A stretch of 5,366 nucleotides of DNA from Gammaproteobacteria bacterium (lineage in GTDB: Bacteria; Pseudomonadota; Gammaproteobacteria; SZUA-229), in the NCBI GenBank assembly GCA_029880105.1, contig JAOUPA010000130.1:1-5366 (forward strand). Direction: 5' to 3'. Under the pieces are notes generated by a model. It made no database searches. It saw only the letters and a list, made by a program, of their open reading frames with translations, and was not told the origin of the DNA. Positions 1-5,345 of this stretch are shown here, one piece after another. Position 1 is the stretch's first letter. Every line of letters starts with the position of its first letter. The position numbers were made by a program, and so were the translations under genes.

Positions 1-2
1 GT

Positions 3-236
3 ATTCACTTTAAACCGGATAACCTTGTCGATCTTGCTATTGGTAAAAATAAATACACCGATCTTCAGTTGTTGGGTAGTAGTTATATCTCGACTCTTTT
101 TATCCAGTTGGTATTCCTGGATCAGTATTCTGGTTCGAGGCAGTATCTAAGACTGTATCCGGATTCACTCGACAGGCAAAGCTTTAGTCAGGTCAGGGCC
201 CGATTAAAGCTATGGTCAGATTGTTTCGTTGCATAA
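3..236 (+). CDS. C-terminal part of a probable YgfX/CptA-family small membrane protein
   Basis: An open frame runs in from the left edge and ends at TAA 234-236, giving 77 residues; the start lies outside the window. Read directly, a hydrophobic stretch (TLFIQLVFL, residues 31-39 of the fragment) is followed by GSRQYLRLYPDSLDRQSF and then a basic VRARLKLW ending. This layout matches the C-terminus of E. coli YgfX (CptA), where GKRQHLWLAADSMDEAEW is followed by LRRILLQ. YgfX proteins are about 135 residues long, with an N-terminal two-helix membrane anchor and a short cytoplasmic tail. E. coli YgfX has been reported as a toxin acting on FtsZ/MreB and is paired with SdhE (YgfY). The match is from memory of a short, divergent family, so the frame is well supported but the family is tentative. 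No partner gene is visible downstream, and the expected neighbours (sdhE, nadB, rpoE) would lie to the left. Confidence 0.55.
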   Translation: MHFKPDNLVDLAIGKNKYTDLQLLGSSYISTLFIQLVFLDQYSGSRQYLRLYPDSLDRQSFSQVRARLKLWSDCFVA

Positions 237-344
237 TTATCTGAATTTTTATTCATCGATATTATGTATTTCACTTCAACGTAGCGCATTACTAATAATG
301 AATATTTTAATATTAGAAAATTCTTTTAAATGATATCCTGATGT

Positions 345-361
345 ATCATCATTCTGATGAT
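345..361. repeat. Perfect 7-bp hairpin with 3-nt loop
   Basis: ATCATCA (345-351), loop TTC and TGATGAT (355-361) form a perfect stem. It lies about 110 bp after the upstream stop codon and is not followed by a T-run, so it is not a standard terminator. It could be a protein-binding dyad or a chance AT-rich hairpin. Confidence 0.45.
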
Positions 362-382
362 TAGTGATGAAAGTTGCAGTAC

Positions 383-417
383 GCACTAAGCACTAAACAC
401 TAAACAGTAAACACTAA
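383..417. repeat. Array of five 7-bp direct repeats (consensus RCACTAA)
   Basis: Five head-to-tail heptamers are read directly: GCACTAA (383-389), GCACTAA (390-396), ACACTAA (397-403), ACAGTAA (404-410, one mismatch) and ACACTAA (411-417). A decayed sixth unit starts with ACA at 418. The array ends 17 bp before the -35 hexamer, at about -86 to -52 relative to the predicted transcription start, where upstream activators often bind. A single inverted copy of the core, TTAGTG, lies at 361-366, and TTAGTGCG lies at 519-526. Function is unknown. Confidence 0.85.
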
Positions 418-434
418 ACAATTTTAAATGAAAG

Positions 435-447
435 TAGACACTGTCTA
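435..447. promoter_or_regulatory. Operator-like palindrome overlapping the -35
   Basis: TAGACA-C-TGTCTA is a perfect inverted repeat with 6-bp arms around a single central base. The left arm is the predicted -35 hexamer itself. The placement suggests a repressor site, but no regulator is encoded nearby and the motif is not one I can assign to a named family. Confidence 0.4.
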
Positions 448-462
448 GAATAACATTATACT
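435..462 (+). promoter_or_regulatory. Predicted sigma70-type promoter of the GGDEF-EAL gene
   Basis: The -35 is TAGACA (435-440) and the -10 is TATACT (457-462), with a 16-bp spacer. Each hexamer matches 5 of 6 consensus positions. Transcription would begin near 469, leaving a leader of about 72 nt before the start codon at 541. The -35 forms the left arm of a perfect palindrome (435-447), so a repressor binding there would block RNA polymerase. Confidence 0.6.
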
Positions 463-492
463 CTTTAGGTATATTAGTTGTGATAGTGGTGC

Positions 493-515
493 TTTTGTTT
501 TGCATGCACACAAAA
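493..515 (+). promoter_or_regulatory. Weak stem-loop in the mRNA leader
   Basis: TTTTGT (493-498) can pair with ACAAAA (510-515) around an 11-nt loop that contains the self-complementary TGCATGCA (501-508). It lies in the predicted leader, ending about 10 nt before the ribosome-binding region (525-531). The stem is A/U-rich and therefore weak. Confidence 0.25.
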
Positions 516-524
516 CCGTTAGTG

Positions 525-531
525 CGAAGGG
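525..531 (+). promoter_or_regulatory. Ribosome-binding site deciding the TTG start
   Basis: The purine-rich CGAAGGG lies 9 nt before TTG 541. The two in-frame ATGs at 547 and 550 would leave 15 and 18 nt, longer than usual. This favours the non-ATG start, though the ATGs remain possible. Confidence 0.5.
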
Positions 532-540
532 ATATTTTAT

Positions 541-3500
541 TTGATCATGATGGATAAATTGACCAGGTCATATTTTTCCGCAGTCATACTATTGCTGCCA
601 GTGATGGTGGTTGTCTCGCTTTTCCTTTTTGAAGTGCCACAGCAAAAGAGCAGGGGCGTTCAGGCGCAGGTGATTGAGCAGTCGCTGGCTGCACTCCGCT
701 TTGCTGTGCTGGATTTCAAAATGAGTCCTAAGGAGATTTTTGCTAACTATCAGGATGGTGCCGATGTTATCGCTGAAGGCATGGTTACTCAGCCAGTTTT
801 GAACAAAATTGATGAGCTAAAGTTAATTAAAAATGATGAGGTGATTCAGTCACGTAATCTTGAAGAGCTTGAACTGGTCTATAAAGACTGGGTTAGACTT
901 GAACAACATTATCATTATTTAATGTATCAGGCAGGGCGTGAGGCGCAGGCTGAGGCTGATGTGTATTTCTTGTCCATTGCGCAGGAGAAACGCGATAAAT
1001 TCTTTCTGAAAATGATGGCTATGATGTCAGATGCAGAGGATTCTGTTCATCAGGTGATCAACACAGGGCAGCATGCAAGCAGAAGTCTGCAAATTTCTGG
1101 ATATGCCATTATTGCTTATCTGGGTTTTATGCTGTTGCTGTATCAACGGTTTTCAAATATAAGGTTAAGATCAAATGAAAAAGATCTGATTGCGACCCTG
1201 GGCTCAGTGGGTGAGGCTGTTTTTGAGGTAAACAAAAATGGCTATATACTCAGAATGAATCCCGAAGCTGAACGCCTGACCGACTGGACTCAGCAGGAGG
1301 CCAAAGGCCGTCTTATCTCAGATATCATAAAGCTGAAAGATGGCCATGTCGATGGCTCTTTTGATTTGTTGATAAAACTGAAGGATAAGCAAAAAGACCT
1401 GAAGGCGACGACACGATATTCACTCGAGTCTCGCTATGGTGAACACTACCAGGTAGTTAGTAGACATTCTTTGATTGAAGATGAAGCAGGTGAGATAAAA
1501 GGCATTGTGCTGGCTTTCCGGGATATTACCGAGGCTCTCGAAATGCAGCGCGATATCGATGAATATTCACAGCGCCTCAGGCATATCATTGATAACTCAA
1601 TGGATGCGATGATTGTCATGGATGAAAAGGGGTGTGCGCTGGAGTGGGGCCTGGCAGCGGAAGAAATGTTTGGCTGGGAGTTTTCTGAGATTATTGGCAA
1701 GCCACTGCATGAAATGATTATTCCGTCAGAGTTTCGTCAGGCACATGAACAGGGGCTGCAGAGAATCAGGGAGAGCGGTGTAACAACCGTTGAAAAAAAA
1801 CACTTAGAGAGCCTGGCCCTGCATAAGGATGGGCATAAGTTCCCGATAGAAATGTCTATGAGGTCTGTGCATGATGGAAGTCACTGGAGCTTTTATGCCT
1901 ATATTCGTGATTTGACCAGTGAAATTACCAAAGACAGGCAACTCAGGAAAAATGAAACCCTGTTAATGGCTTCGCAACATATTGCCCGGCTTGGTTACTG
2001 GGAATACGATCACACTTCGCATGAGCTTGAATGGTCTGAGGAAACCTACAGAATTTTTGGTTATGAACCAGATGGTCATCAGCCTACGTTTGAGTCGTTC
2101 CTTAGTGTTGTCCATAAAGATGACGTTGAGCGTGTTAAGACTGCCTTTGCCAAATGCATAGCGAATAAAGATGATTACGATGTTGTTCATCGCATTGTTC
2201 TGAAAGATGGGACTATCAGAATTCTGCATGAGCAATGTAAAACGTCTTATGATAGTCAGGGGCAAGCGCTTAGCTCGTTGGGTGTGGTTCAGGATATTAC
2301 TGAACGAGTCAGTATGCTTGATGAATTGCAGCTGGCAGAAACTGCCTTTGATACGCACGCGGGAATTTTAATTACCGATAGAGATGGAACTATTATCAAA
2401 GTCAATCCTGCGATTGAAGCTATGACGGGTTATCGGGCGGATGAACTGCTGGGGCAGAACCCACGACTATTGAAATCCGGTATGCAGGATGGCAAATTTT
2501 ATGCGGAATTATGGGGTTCTGTCAGAGAGACGGGGATCTGGCAGGGTGAACTCTGGAATAAGCGTAAAGATGGGACGCTATATGCAGAATGGCTAACCAT
2601 TACAGCGGTCAAGAATGAATTTGGAGAAGTGGTTCGTTATGTCGCGACATCGCAGGATATAACCCAACGAAAACAGGCTGAGGATCATATCGAGTACCTT
2701 GCCTACCACGATGACTTAACTGGGTTGGCGAACCGTCGTCTATTGCTGGATCGTTTGCAGAAAAACATCGCTTCCTGTTTGCGGCACAATAAAATGGGGG
2801 CGTTATTATTACTGGACCTTGATCGCTTCAAGGATCTAAATGATTCGCTTGGTCACCCTGTTGGTGATGAGTTGTTGCGACAGGTATCCGATCGCCTGGT
2901 AATGTTGATCCGTGATGAAGATACAGTGGCACGCCTGGGCGGTGATGAATTTGTTATTCTTCTGCCTGGTTTTGATCGTGACCAAACATTAGTAGCTTAT
3001 GAGGCGCAACTGGTTGCCGACAAAATTCGTCAATGTCTCTCTGAGACTTATAACCTGTTTGGTAATAAGTGTTATATCAATGTCAGTATTGGTATTACGC
3101 TATTCCCGGATTACGGCGAGCGTATTGATGATGTGCTCAAGCATGCCGATAGCGCTTTATATAATGCAAAGGAAAAGGGTCGCAATACAGTAAGTTTTTA
3201 CGAGCCGAGTATGCAGGCCGAAGTTGATCGGCGGTTGTTAATTAGTGAAGGCCTGCGTAGTGCGTTGATTCATAATCAATTTGTACTTCATTATCAGCCG
3301 CAGCTTGATCTTGGTAATAAGCTGGTAGGTGCAGAGGCTCTTATTCGTTGGAATCACCCGGTTAGAGGCTCTATATCTCCAGGTGAATTTATTTCGGTTG
3401 CTGAAGAAACAGGCTTAATTATTGAAGTGGGCAGCTGGGTATTGAAAGAGGCGGCCAGGCAGATTGGTCTATGGCATAAATTGAATATCTGTAAGAAGCA

Positions 3501-4002
3501 GATGTTAAGAATGGCGATTAATGTGAGCCCACAGCAGTTCCATCAGGTGAATTTTGTTGATCAAGTACTGCTTATCCTGAAAGAAGCTGAAGTCGAGCCT
3601 GAATGTATTGAGCTTGAAATTACCGAAGGTCTTTTAATGCAGAATCAGGCAGACGTAATAGAAAAGATTAAATTATTACGTGCGCATGATGTGCGTGTCT
3701 CTATTGATGATTTCGGTACAGGTTACTCTTCATTGGCATATTTAAAACAGCTACCGCTGGATAAGCTAAAAATTGATCAGTCTTTTGTGCGTGATATAGC
3801 GGAAGACACCAGTGATGCCATGATCGTCGAGACGATTATTTCAATGGCATCGCATTTGGGGCTGGATGTGATTGCTGAGGGTGTGGAGACAGTTGAGCAG
3901 TTAAATTTCTTAACTAACAAAGGTTGTCAGCATTTTCAGGGGTATTATTTTAGTCGGCCTCTTGCCTGTGAAGATTTTGAAAAATATGCTGCTAGCCTGT
4001 AA
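541..4002 (+). CDS. Membrane-bound four-PAS GGDEF-EAL cyclic-di-GMP cyclase/phosphodiesterase
   Basis: A 1153-residue inner-membrane signalling protein predicted to make and/or degrade cyclic-di-GMP. Segments in order: TM1 (11-30), a mostly helical periplasmic region (31-184) of no family I recognise, TM2 (185-201), PAS1 (216-332), PAS2 (346-463), PAS3 (474-590), PAS4 (598-710), GGDEF (716-888) and EAL (about 898-1153). In the cyclase domain DDLTGLANR (724-732), metal Asp759, nucleotide-binding Asn767 and Asp776, and GGDEF (800-804) are intact, and RxxD (791-794) sits five residues upstream as a product-inhibition site. In the EAL domain Glu932, Asn994, Glu1026, Asp1056/1057, Lys1077, Glu1113 and Gln1133 are present, with spacing from Asn994 onward identical to RocR; loop 6 (DDFGTGYSS) is intact. 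Both activities are therefore possible, and the net direction cannot be read from sequence. It is apparently transcribed alone. The start is TTG 541, chosen for ribosome-site spacing; ATG 547 or 550 would remove only two or three residues. Confidence 0.95.
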   Translation: MIMMDKLTRSYFSAVILLLPVMVVVSLFLFEVPQQKSRGVQAQVIEQSLAALRFAVLDFKMSPKEIFANYQDGADVIAEGMVTQPVLNKIDELKLIKNDEVIQSRNLEELELVYKDWVRLEQHYHYLMYQAGREAQAEADVYFLSIAQEKRDKFFLKMMAMMSDAEDSVHQVINTGQHASRSLQISGYAIIAYLGFMLLLYQRFSNIRLRSNEKDLIATLGSVGEAVFEVNKNGYILRMNPEAERLTDWTQQEAKGRLISDIIKLKDGHVDGSFDLLIKLKDKQKDLKATTRYSLESRYGEHYQVVSRHSLIEDEAGEIKGIVLAFRDITEALEMQRDIDEYSQRLRHIIDNSMDAMIVMDEKGCALEWGLAAEEMFGWEFSEIIGKPLHEMIIPSEFRQAHEQGLQRIRESGVTTVEKKHLESLALHKDGHKFPIEMSMRSVHDGSHWSFYAYIRDLTSEITKDRQLRKNETLLMASQHIARLGYWEYDHTSHELEWSEETYRIFGYEPDGHQPTFESFLSVVHKDDVERVKTAFAKCIANKDDYDVVHRIVLKDGTIRILHEQCKTSYDSQGQALSSLGVVQDITERVSMLDELQLAETAFDTHAGILITDRDGTIIKVNPAIEAMTGYRADELLGQNPRLLKSGMQDGKFYAELWGSVRETGIWQGELWNKRKDGTLYAEWLTITAVKNEFGEVVRYVATSQDITQRKQAEDHIEYLAYHDDLTGLANRRLLLDRLQKNIASCLRHNKMGALLLLDLDRFKDLNDSLGHPVGDELLRQVSDRLVMLIRDEDTVARLGGDEFVILLPGFDRDQTLVAYEAQLVADKIRQCLSETYNLFGNKCYINVSIGITLFPDYGERIDDVLKHADSALYNAKEKGRNTVSFYEPSMQAEVDRRLLISEGLRSALIHNQFVLHYQPQLDLGNKLVGAEALIRWNHPVRGSISPGEFISVAEETGLIIEVGSWVLKEAARQIGLWHKLNICKKQMLRMAINVSPQQFHQVNFVDQVLLILKEAEVEPECIELEITEGLLMQNQADVIEKIKLLRAHDVRVSIDDFGTGYSSLAYLKQLPLDKLKIDQSFVRDIAEDTSDAMIVETIISMASHLGLDVIAEGVETVEQLNFLTNKGCQHFQGYYFSRPLACEDFEKYAASL

Positions 4003-4044
4003 TAATCTGGCATCTAAAGTCGAAGCAGGTTTTTTAATTTTTTT
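3994..4044 (+). terminator. Possible rho-independent terminator inside the convergent gene
   Basis: A 7-bp stem including two wobble pairs (AGCCTGT 3994-4000 with GCAGGTT 4025-4031) closes a 24-nt loop. T6 (4030-4035) and T7 (4038-4044) follow. The T-tract is in the right place for the plus-strand transcript, but the stem is short and the loop large. On the other strand the same tract encodes the Lys-rich tail of the kinase, which may alone explain the T-richness. Confidence 0.3.
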
Positions 4045-4670
4045 GCGATTTTTTCTGAGTAAGTGCGCTGAAAATAAATTTTGTCTTTGTCACTAATATT
4101 GCGCATGTTGTCATGGTATTTATGCTTGATCCATGCATTGTAATCATAGCGCCTGGCTAGTCTGTATAAAAAATGGTTGATCGGGTGGAAGCCCTGTTTT
4201 TTTATAATGGAGGCACCGAAATCCAGTATGCAGGGTTGATCGTGGTGGGTCACCATTAGATTGTCTTTCTTCTTTAGGTCCATATGCGCAACTCCTAGCA
4301 GGTGCATGTTTTCAATTGCACTGAAAAGTTGTGCATAAAATTTTTCACTATTAACAGGACGTTTGTTGCGAATAGGATCGCCTTCGATAAGTTCCAGAGC
4401 CAGGTATTTATTGTCGATTAATCCATAGCACTTTGGTATGCCTTCCATGTGTTCAAGTAACTGATAGGCCTTTGCTTCGTGGCGCAGCATGCGTATATGT
4501 AGATATTTGACCAGGCCACGACCGTGTGGCGTTTTGATGACGATCTTCTGTTCGTCATTGTTATAGAGCAGGGTTTTACCCTGATAGCCTGAAGCCAGCG
4601 TGTTCGTGTCACTCTCTAAGCTGTCTTCAATCCATTTCTTCAGGTCTGGAGTATCAAGATCCTTGAGCAT
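4014..4670 (-). CDS. Small protein-kinase-fold protein (LPS-kinase/RIO-like Ser/Thr kinase)
   Basis: A 218-residue predicted soluble kinase on the minus strand. A short glycine loop (SGYQGK, 27-32) is followed by the ATP-anchoring lysine in VIK (Lys46) and a helix-C glutamate candidate (Glu65, RHEA). The hinge lies near ELIEGDP (93-99), the catalytic loop is HMDLKKKDN (129-137, Asp131 and Asn137), and the metal-binding DFG is at 150-152. All core phosphotransfer residues are therefore present. The C-lobe after DFG is only about 65 residues, far shorter than in Hanks-type kinases, so the protein resembles the compact RIO/Bud32 and Kdo/WaaP-type lipopolysaccharide kinases. There is no TM segment or signal peptide. 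The substrate, protein or cell-surface glycolipid, cannot be decided. The start ATG lies 18 nt after the methyltransferase stop, which suggests co-transcription, although no strong Shine-Dalgarno is visible. The tail is very basic (KIAKKLKNLLRL). Confidence 0.85.
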   Translation of the reverse strand: MLKDLDTPDLKKWIEDSLESDTNTLASGYQGKTLLYNNDEQKIVIKTPHGRGLVKYLHIRMLRHEAKAYQLLEHMEGIPKCYGLIDNKYLALELIEGDPIRNKRPVNSEKFYAQLFSAIENMHLLGVAHMDLKKKDNLMVTHHDQPCILDFGASIIKKQGFHPINHFLYRLARRYDYNAWIKHKYHDNMRNISDKDKIYFQRTYSEKIAKKLKNLLRL

Positions 4671-4688
4671 GCTTGATCTGGATTTGTA

Positions 4689-5273
4689 TTAGCTGTTGTA
4701 GAGCAAATACAGGCAGCCAATTAGATAGGCAACAATGATAGGTTCGCCATTCTGCACAAGGCTTTTCTTGAATGACCAGCTGCTCTGACCACCGCCAGTT
4801 GTGCGCTTGGGTAGTGTTGGAATCAATGCGTGCGTGGTTTTGCTCCATGCCTCCCAGGATTCGCCAAAAAAGTCATGCAGTTTTGCATCTTCATAGGCAA
4901 TGGTCGGTGGGTAGTAAAACAGCAGCAGGGCAACCATCAAAAGGTATGACCACCACAGTGATGAGGCCATGGAAAAACCAACCAGCAGCAGGATATTACC
5001 GACGTACAGCGGATGCCTGACAAAGGCATAGGGGCCATCAGTAGCGAGCTCTTTATTCTTCATTACGTGACCGGAGGCCCACAAACGGATGAGTGTGCCG
5101 ACTGCAGCGATGCCAGTGCCTATATACAGCATTATTGGTTGCGGTTCGCCCATAATGCTGACCAGCAATACAAATAAGACGGCAAACCACTGTCTGGACG
5201 CTTCATGATAGCGCAGGTTGCGGATGATTTTCTGGATGCCGTGGGCTTCAGGTAAGGAGTCTGTACGTGCCAT
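4689..5273 (-). CDS. Membrane methyltransferase, isoprenylcysteine carboxyl methyltransferase/phospholipid methyltransferase family
   Basis: A 194-residue integral membrane protein predicted to transfer a methyl group from S-adenosylmethionine to a lipid-like or membrane substrate. Numbered from ATG 5273, hydrophobic segments lie near 29-41, 46-66, 90-103, 105-122 and 177-192. The family signature GPYAFVRHPLYVGN (80-93) is followed by YEDAKLHDFFGESWEAW (127-143), the usual RHPxYxG then E...FG arrangement of the SAM site. Bacterial members have varied, mostly unknown substrates, so neither prenyl-protein nor phosphatidylethanolamine methylation should be assumed. A Gly/Ser-rich linker (near 160-165) leads to an extra C-terminal hydrophobic segment beyond the SAM motif. 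The frame also opens at ATG 5315, adding 14 residues. ATG 5273 is preferred because a consensus TATAAT directly abuts 5315 and the intervening bases are a repeat tract, but neither start has a clear Shine-Dalgarno. It is the first gene of a likely two-gene operon with the kinase. Confidence 0.88.
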   Translation of the reverse strand: MARTDSLPEAHGIQKIIRNLRYHEASRQWFAVLFVLLVSIMGEPQPIMLYIGTGIAAVGTLIRLWASGHVMKNKELATDGPYAFVRHPLYVGNILLLVGFSMASSLWWSYLLMVALLLFYYPPTIAYEDAKLHDFFGESWEAWSKTTHALIPTLPKRTTGGGQSSWSFKKSLVQNGEPIIVAYLIGCLYLLYNS

Positions 5274-5307
5274 AAGATAAGTTCGTAATAAGTTCGAATA
5301 AGATAAG
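5272..5307. repeat. Five ATAAG units in the 5' leader of the methyltransferase gene
   Basis: On the plus strand ATAAG occurs at 5272-5276, 5277-5281, 5288-5292, 5298-5302 and 5303-5307. Two pairs are directly joined, and the middle copies are spaced by 11 and 10 bp, close to one helical turn. ATAAGTTCG is also repeated at 5277-5285 and 5288-5296. The tract lies just downstream of the TATAAT, where a repressor site or leader element could be. Confidence 0.7.
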
Positions 5308-5315
5308 GTGCGCAT

Positions 5316-5345
5316 ATTATACTATCGGGATGCATAAATCATCGA
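5316..5345 (-). promoter_or_regulatory. Predicted promoter of the methyltransferase-kinase operon
   Basis: On the minus strand a perfect TATAAT lies at 5321-5316. The best upstream hexamer is TCGATG (5345-5340) with an 18-bp spacer, matching only 3 of 6 of TTGACA, so the -35 is weak and an activator may be needed. Transcription would start near 5309, downstream of ATG 5315, which argues for translation from ATG 5273. Positions 5346-5366 show nothing further. Confidence 0.4.

Larger units (their letters stand above)
237..540. other. 304-bp gene-free control region upstream of the GGDEF-EAL gene
   Basis: No convincing open frame is present here on either strand, and the stretch is clearly AT-rich. 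From left to right it holds three small AT-rich inverted repeats: TGAAT-4-ATTCA (242-255), CATTA-4-TAATG (287-300) and AATATT-2-AATATT (301-314). Next come a GC-containing hairpin (345-361), a heptamer array (383-417), a palindrome and promoter (435-462), and a leader with a weak stem-loop (493-515). None of the hairpins just after the upstream gene is followed by a T-run, so no intrinsic terminator for that gene can be assigned. No c-di-GMP riboswitch core is recognisable in the leader. Confidence 0.7.

Noticed and set aside
242..314. Terminator for the upstream YgfX-like gene
   Set aside because: The three inverted repeats are short, almost pure A/T and none is followed by a T-run.
519..526. 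Integron attC-like core (GTTAGTG)
   Set aside because: It does not fit GTTRRRY and has no paired RYYYAAC site or integrase context.
469..540. c-di-GMP riboswitch in the leader of the GGDEF-EAL gene
   Set aside because: The leader is only about 72 nt, AU-rich, and lacks the conserved GEMM core and tetraloop helices.
1446..1700. 84-codon open frame on the minus strand
   Set aside because: It lies wholly antisense to the PAS1/PAS2 coding sequence, has a low-complexity Ser/Ile-rich translation and no own ribosome site or promoter.
1963..2358. 131-codon open frame on the minus strand
   Set aside because: Antisense to the PAS3 coding sequence; the translation resembles no protein family and the plus-strand frame fully explains the region.
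2999..3193. 64-codon open frame on the plus strand inside the GGDEF region
   Set aside because: Out of frame within a clearly conserved GGDEF domain; the hydrophobic translation is a product of frame shift.
4418..4848. Two 64-codon minus-strand frames (4418-4612 and 4654-4848)
   Set aside because: They overlap the kinase and methyltransferase in another frame; the real genes carry the conserved motifs.
4772..5020. 82-codon plus-strand open frame
   Set aside because: Antisense to the RHPxYxG-containing core of the methyltransferase; no family resemblance and no ribosome site.
5132..5335. 67-codon minus-strand frame starting upstream of the methyltransferase
   Set aside because: Different frame across the methyltransferase N-terminus and the predicted promoter; unconvincing translation.
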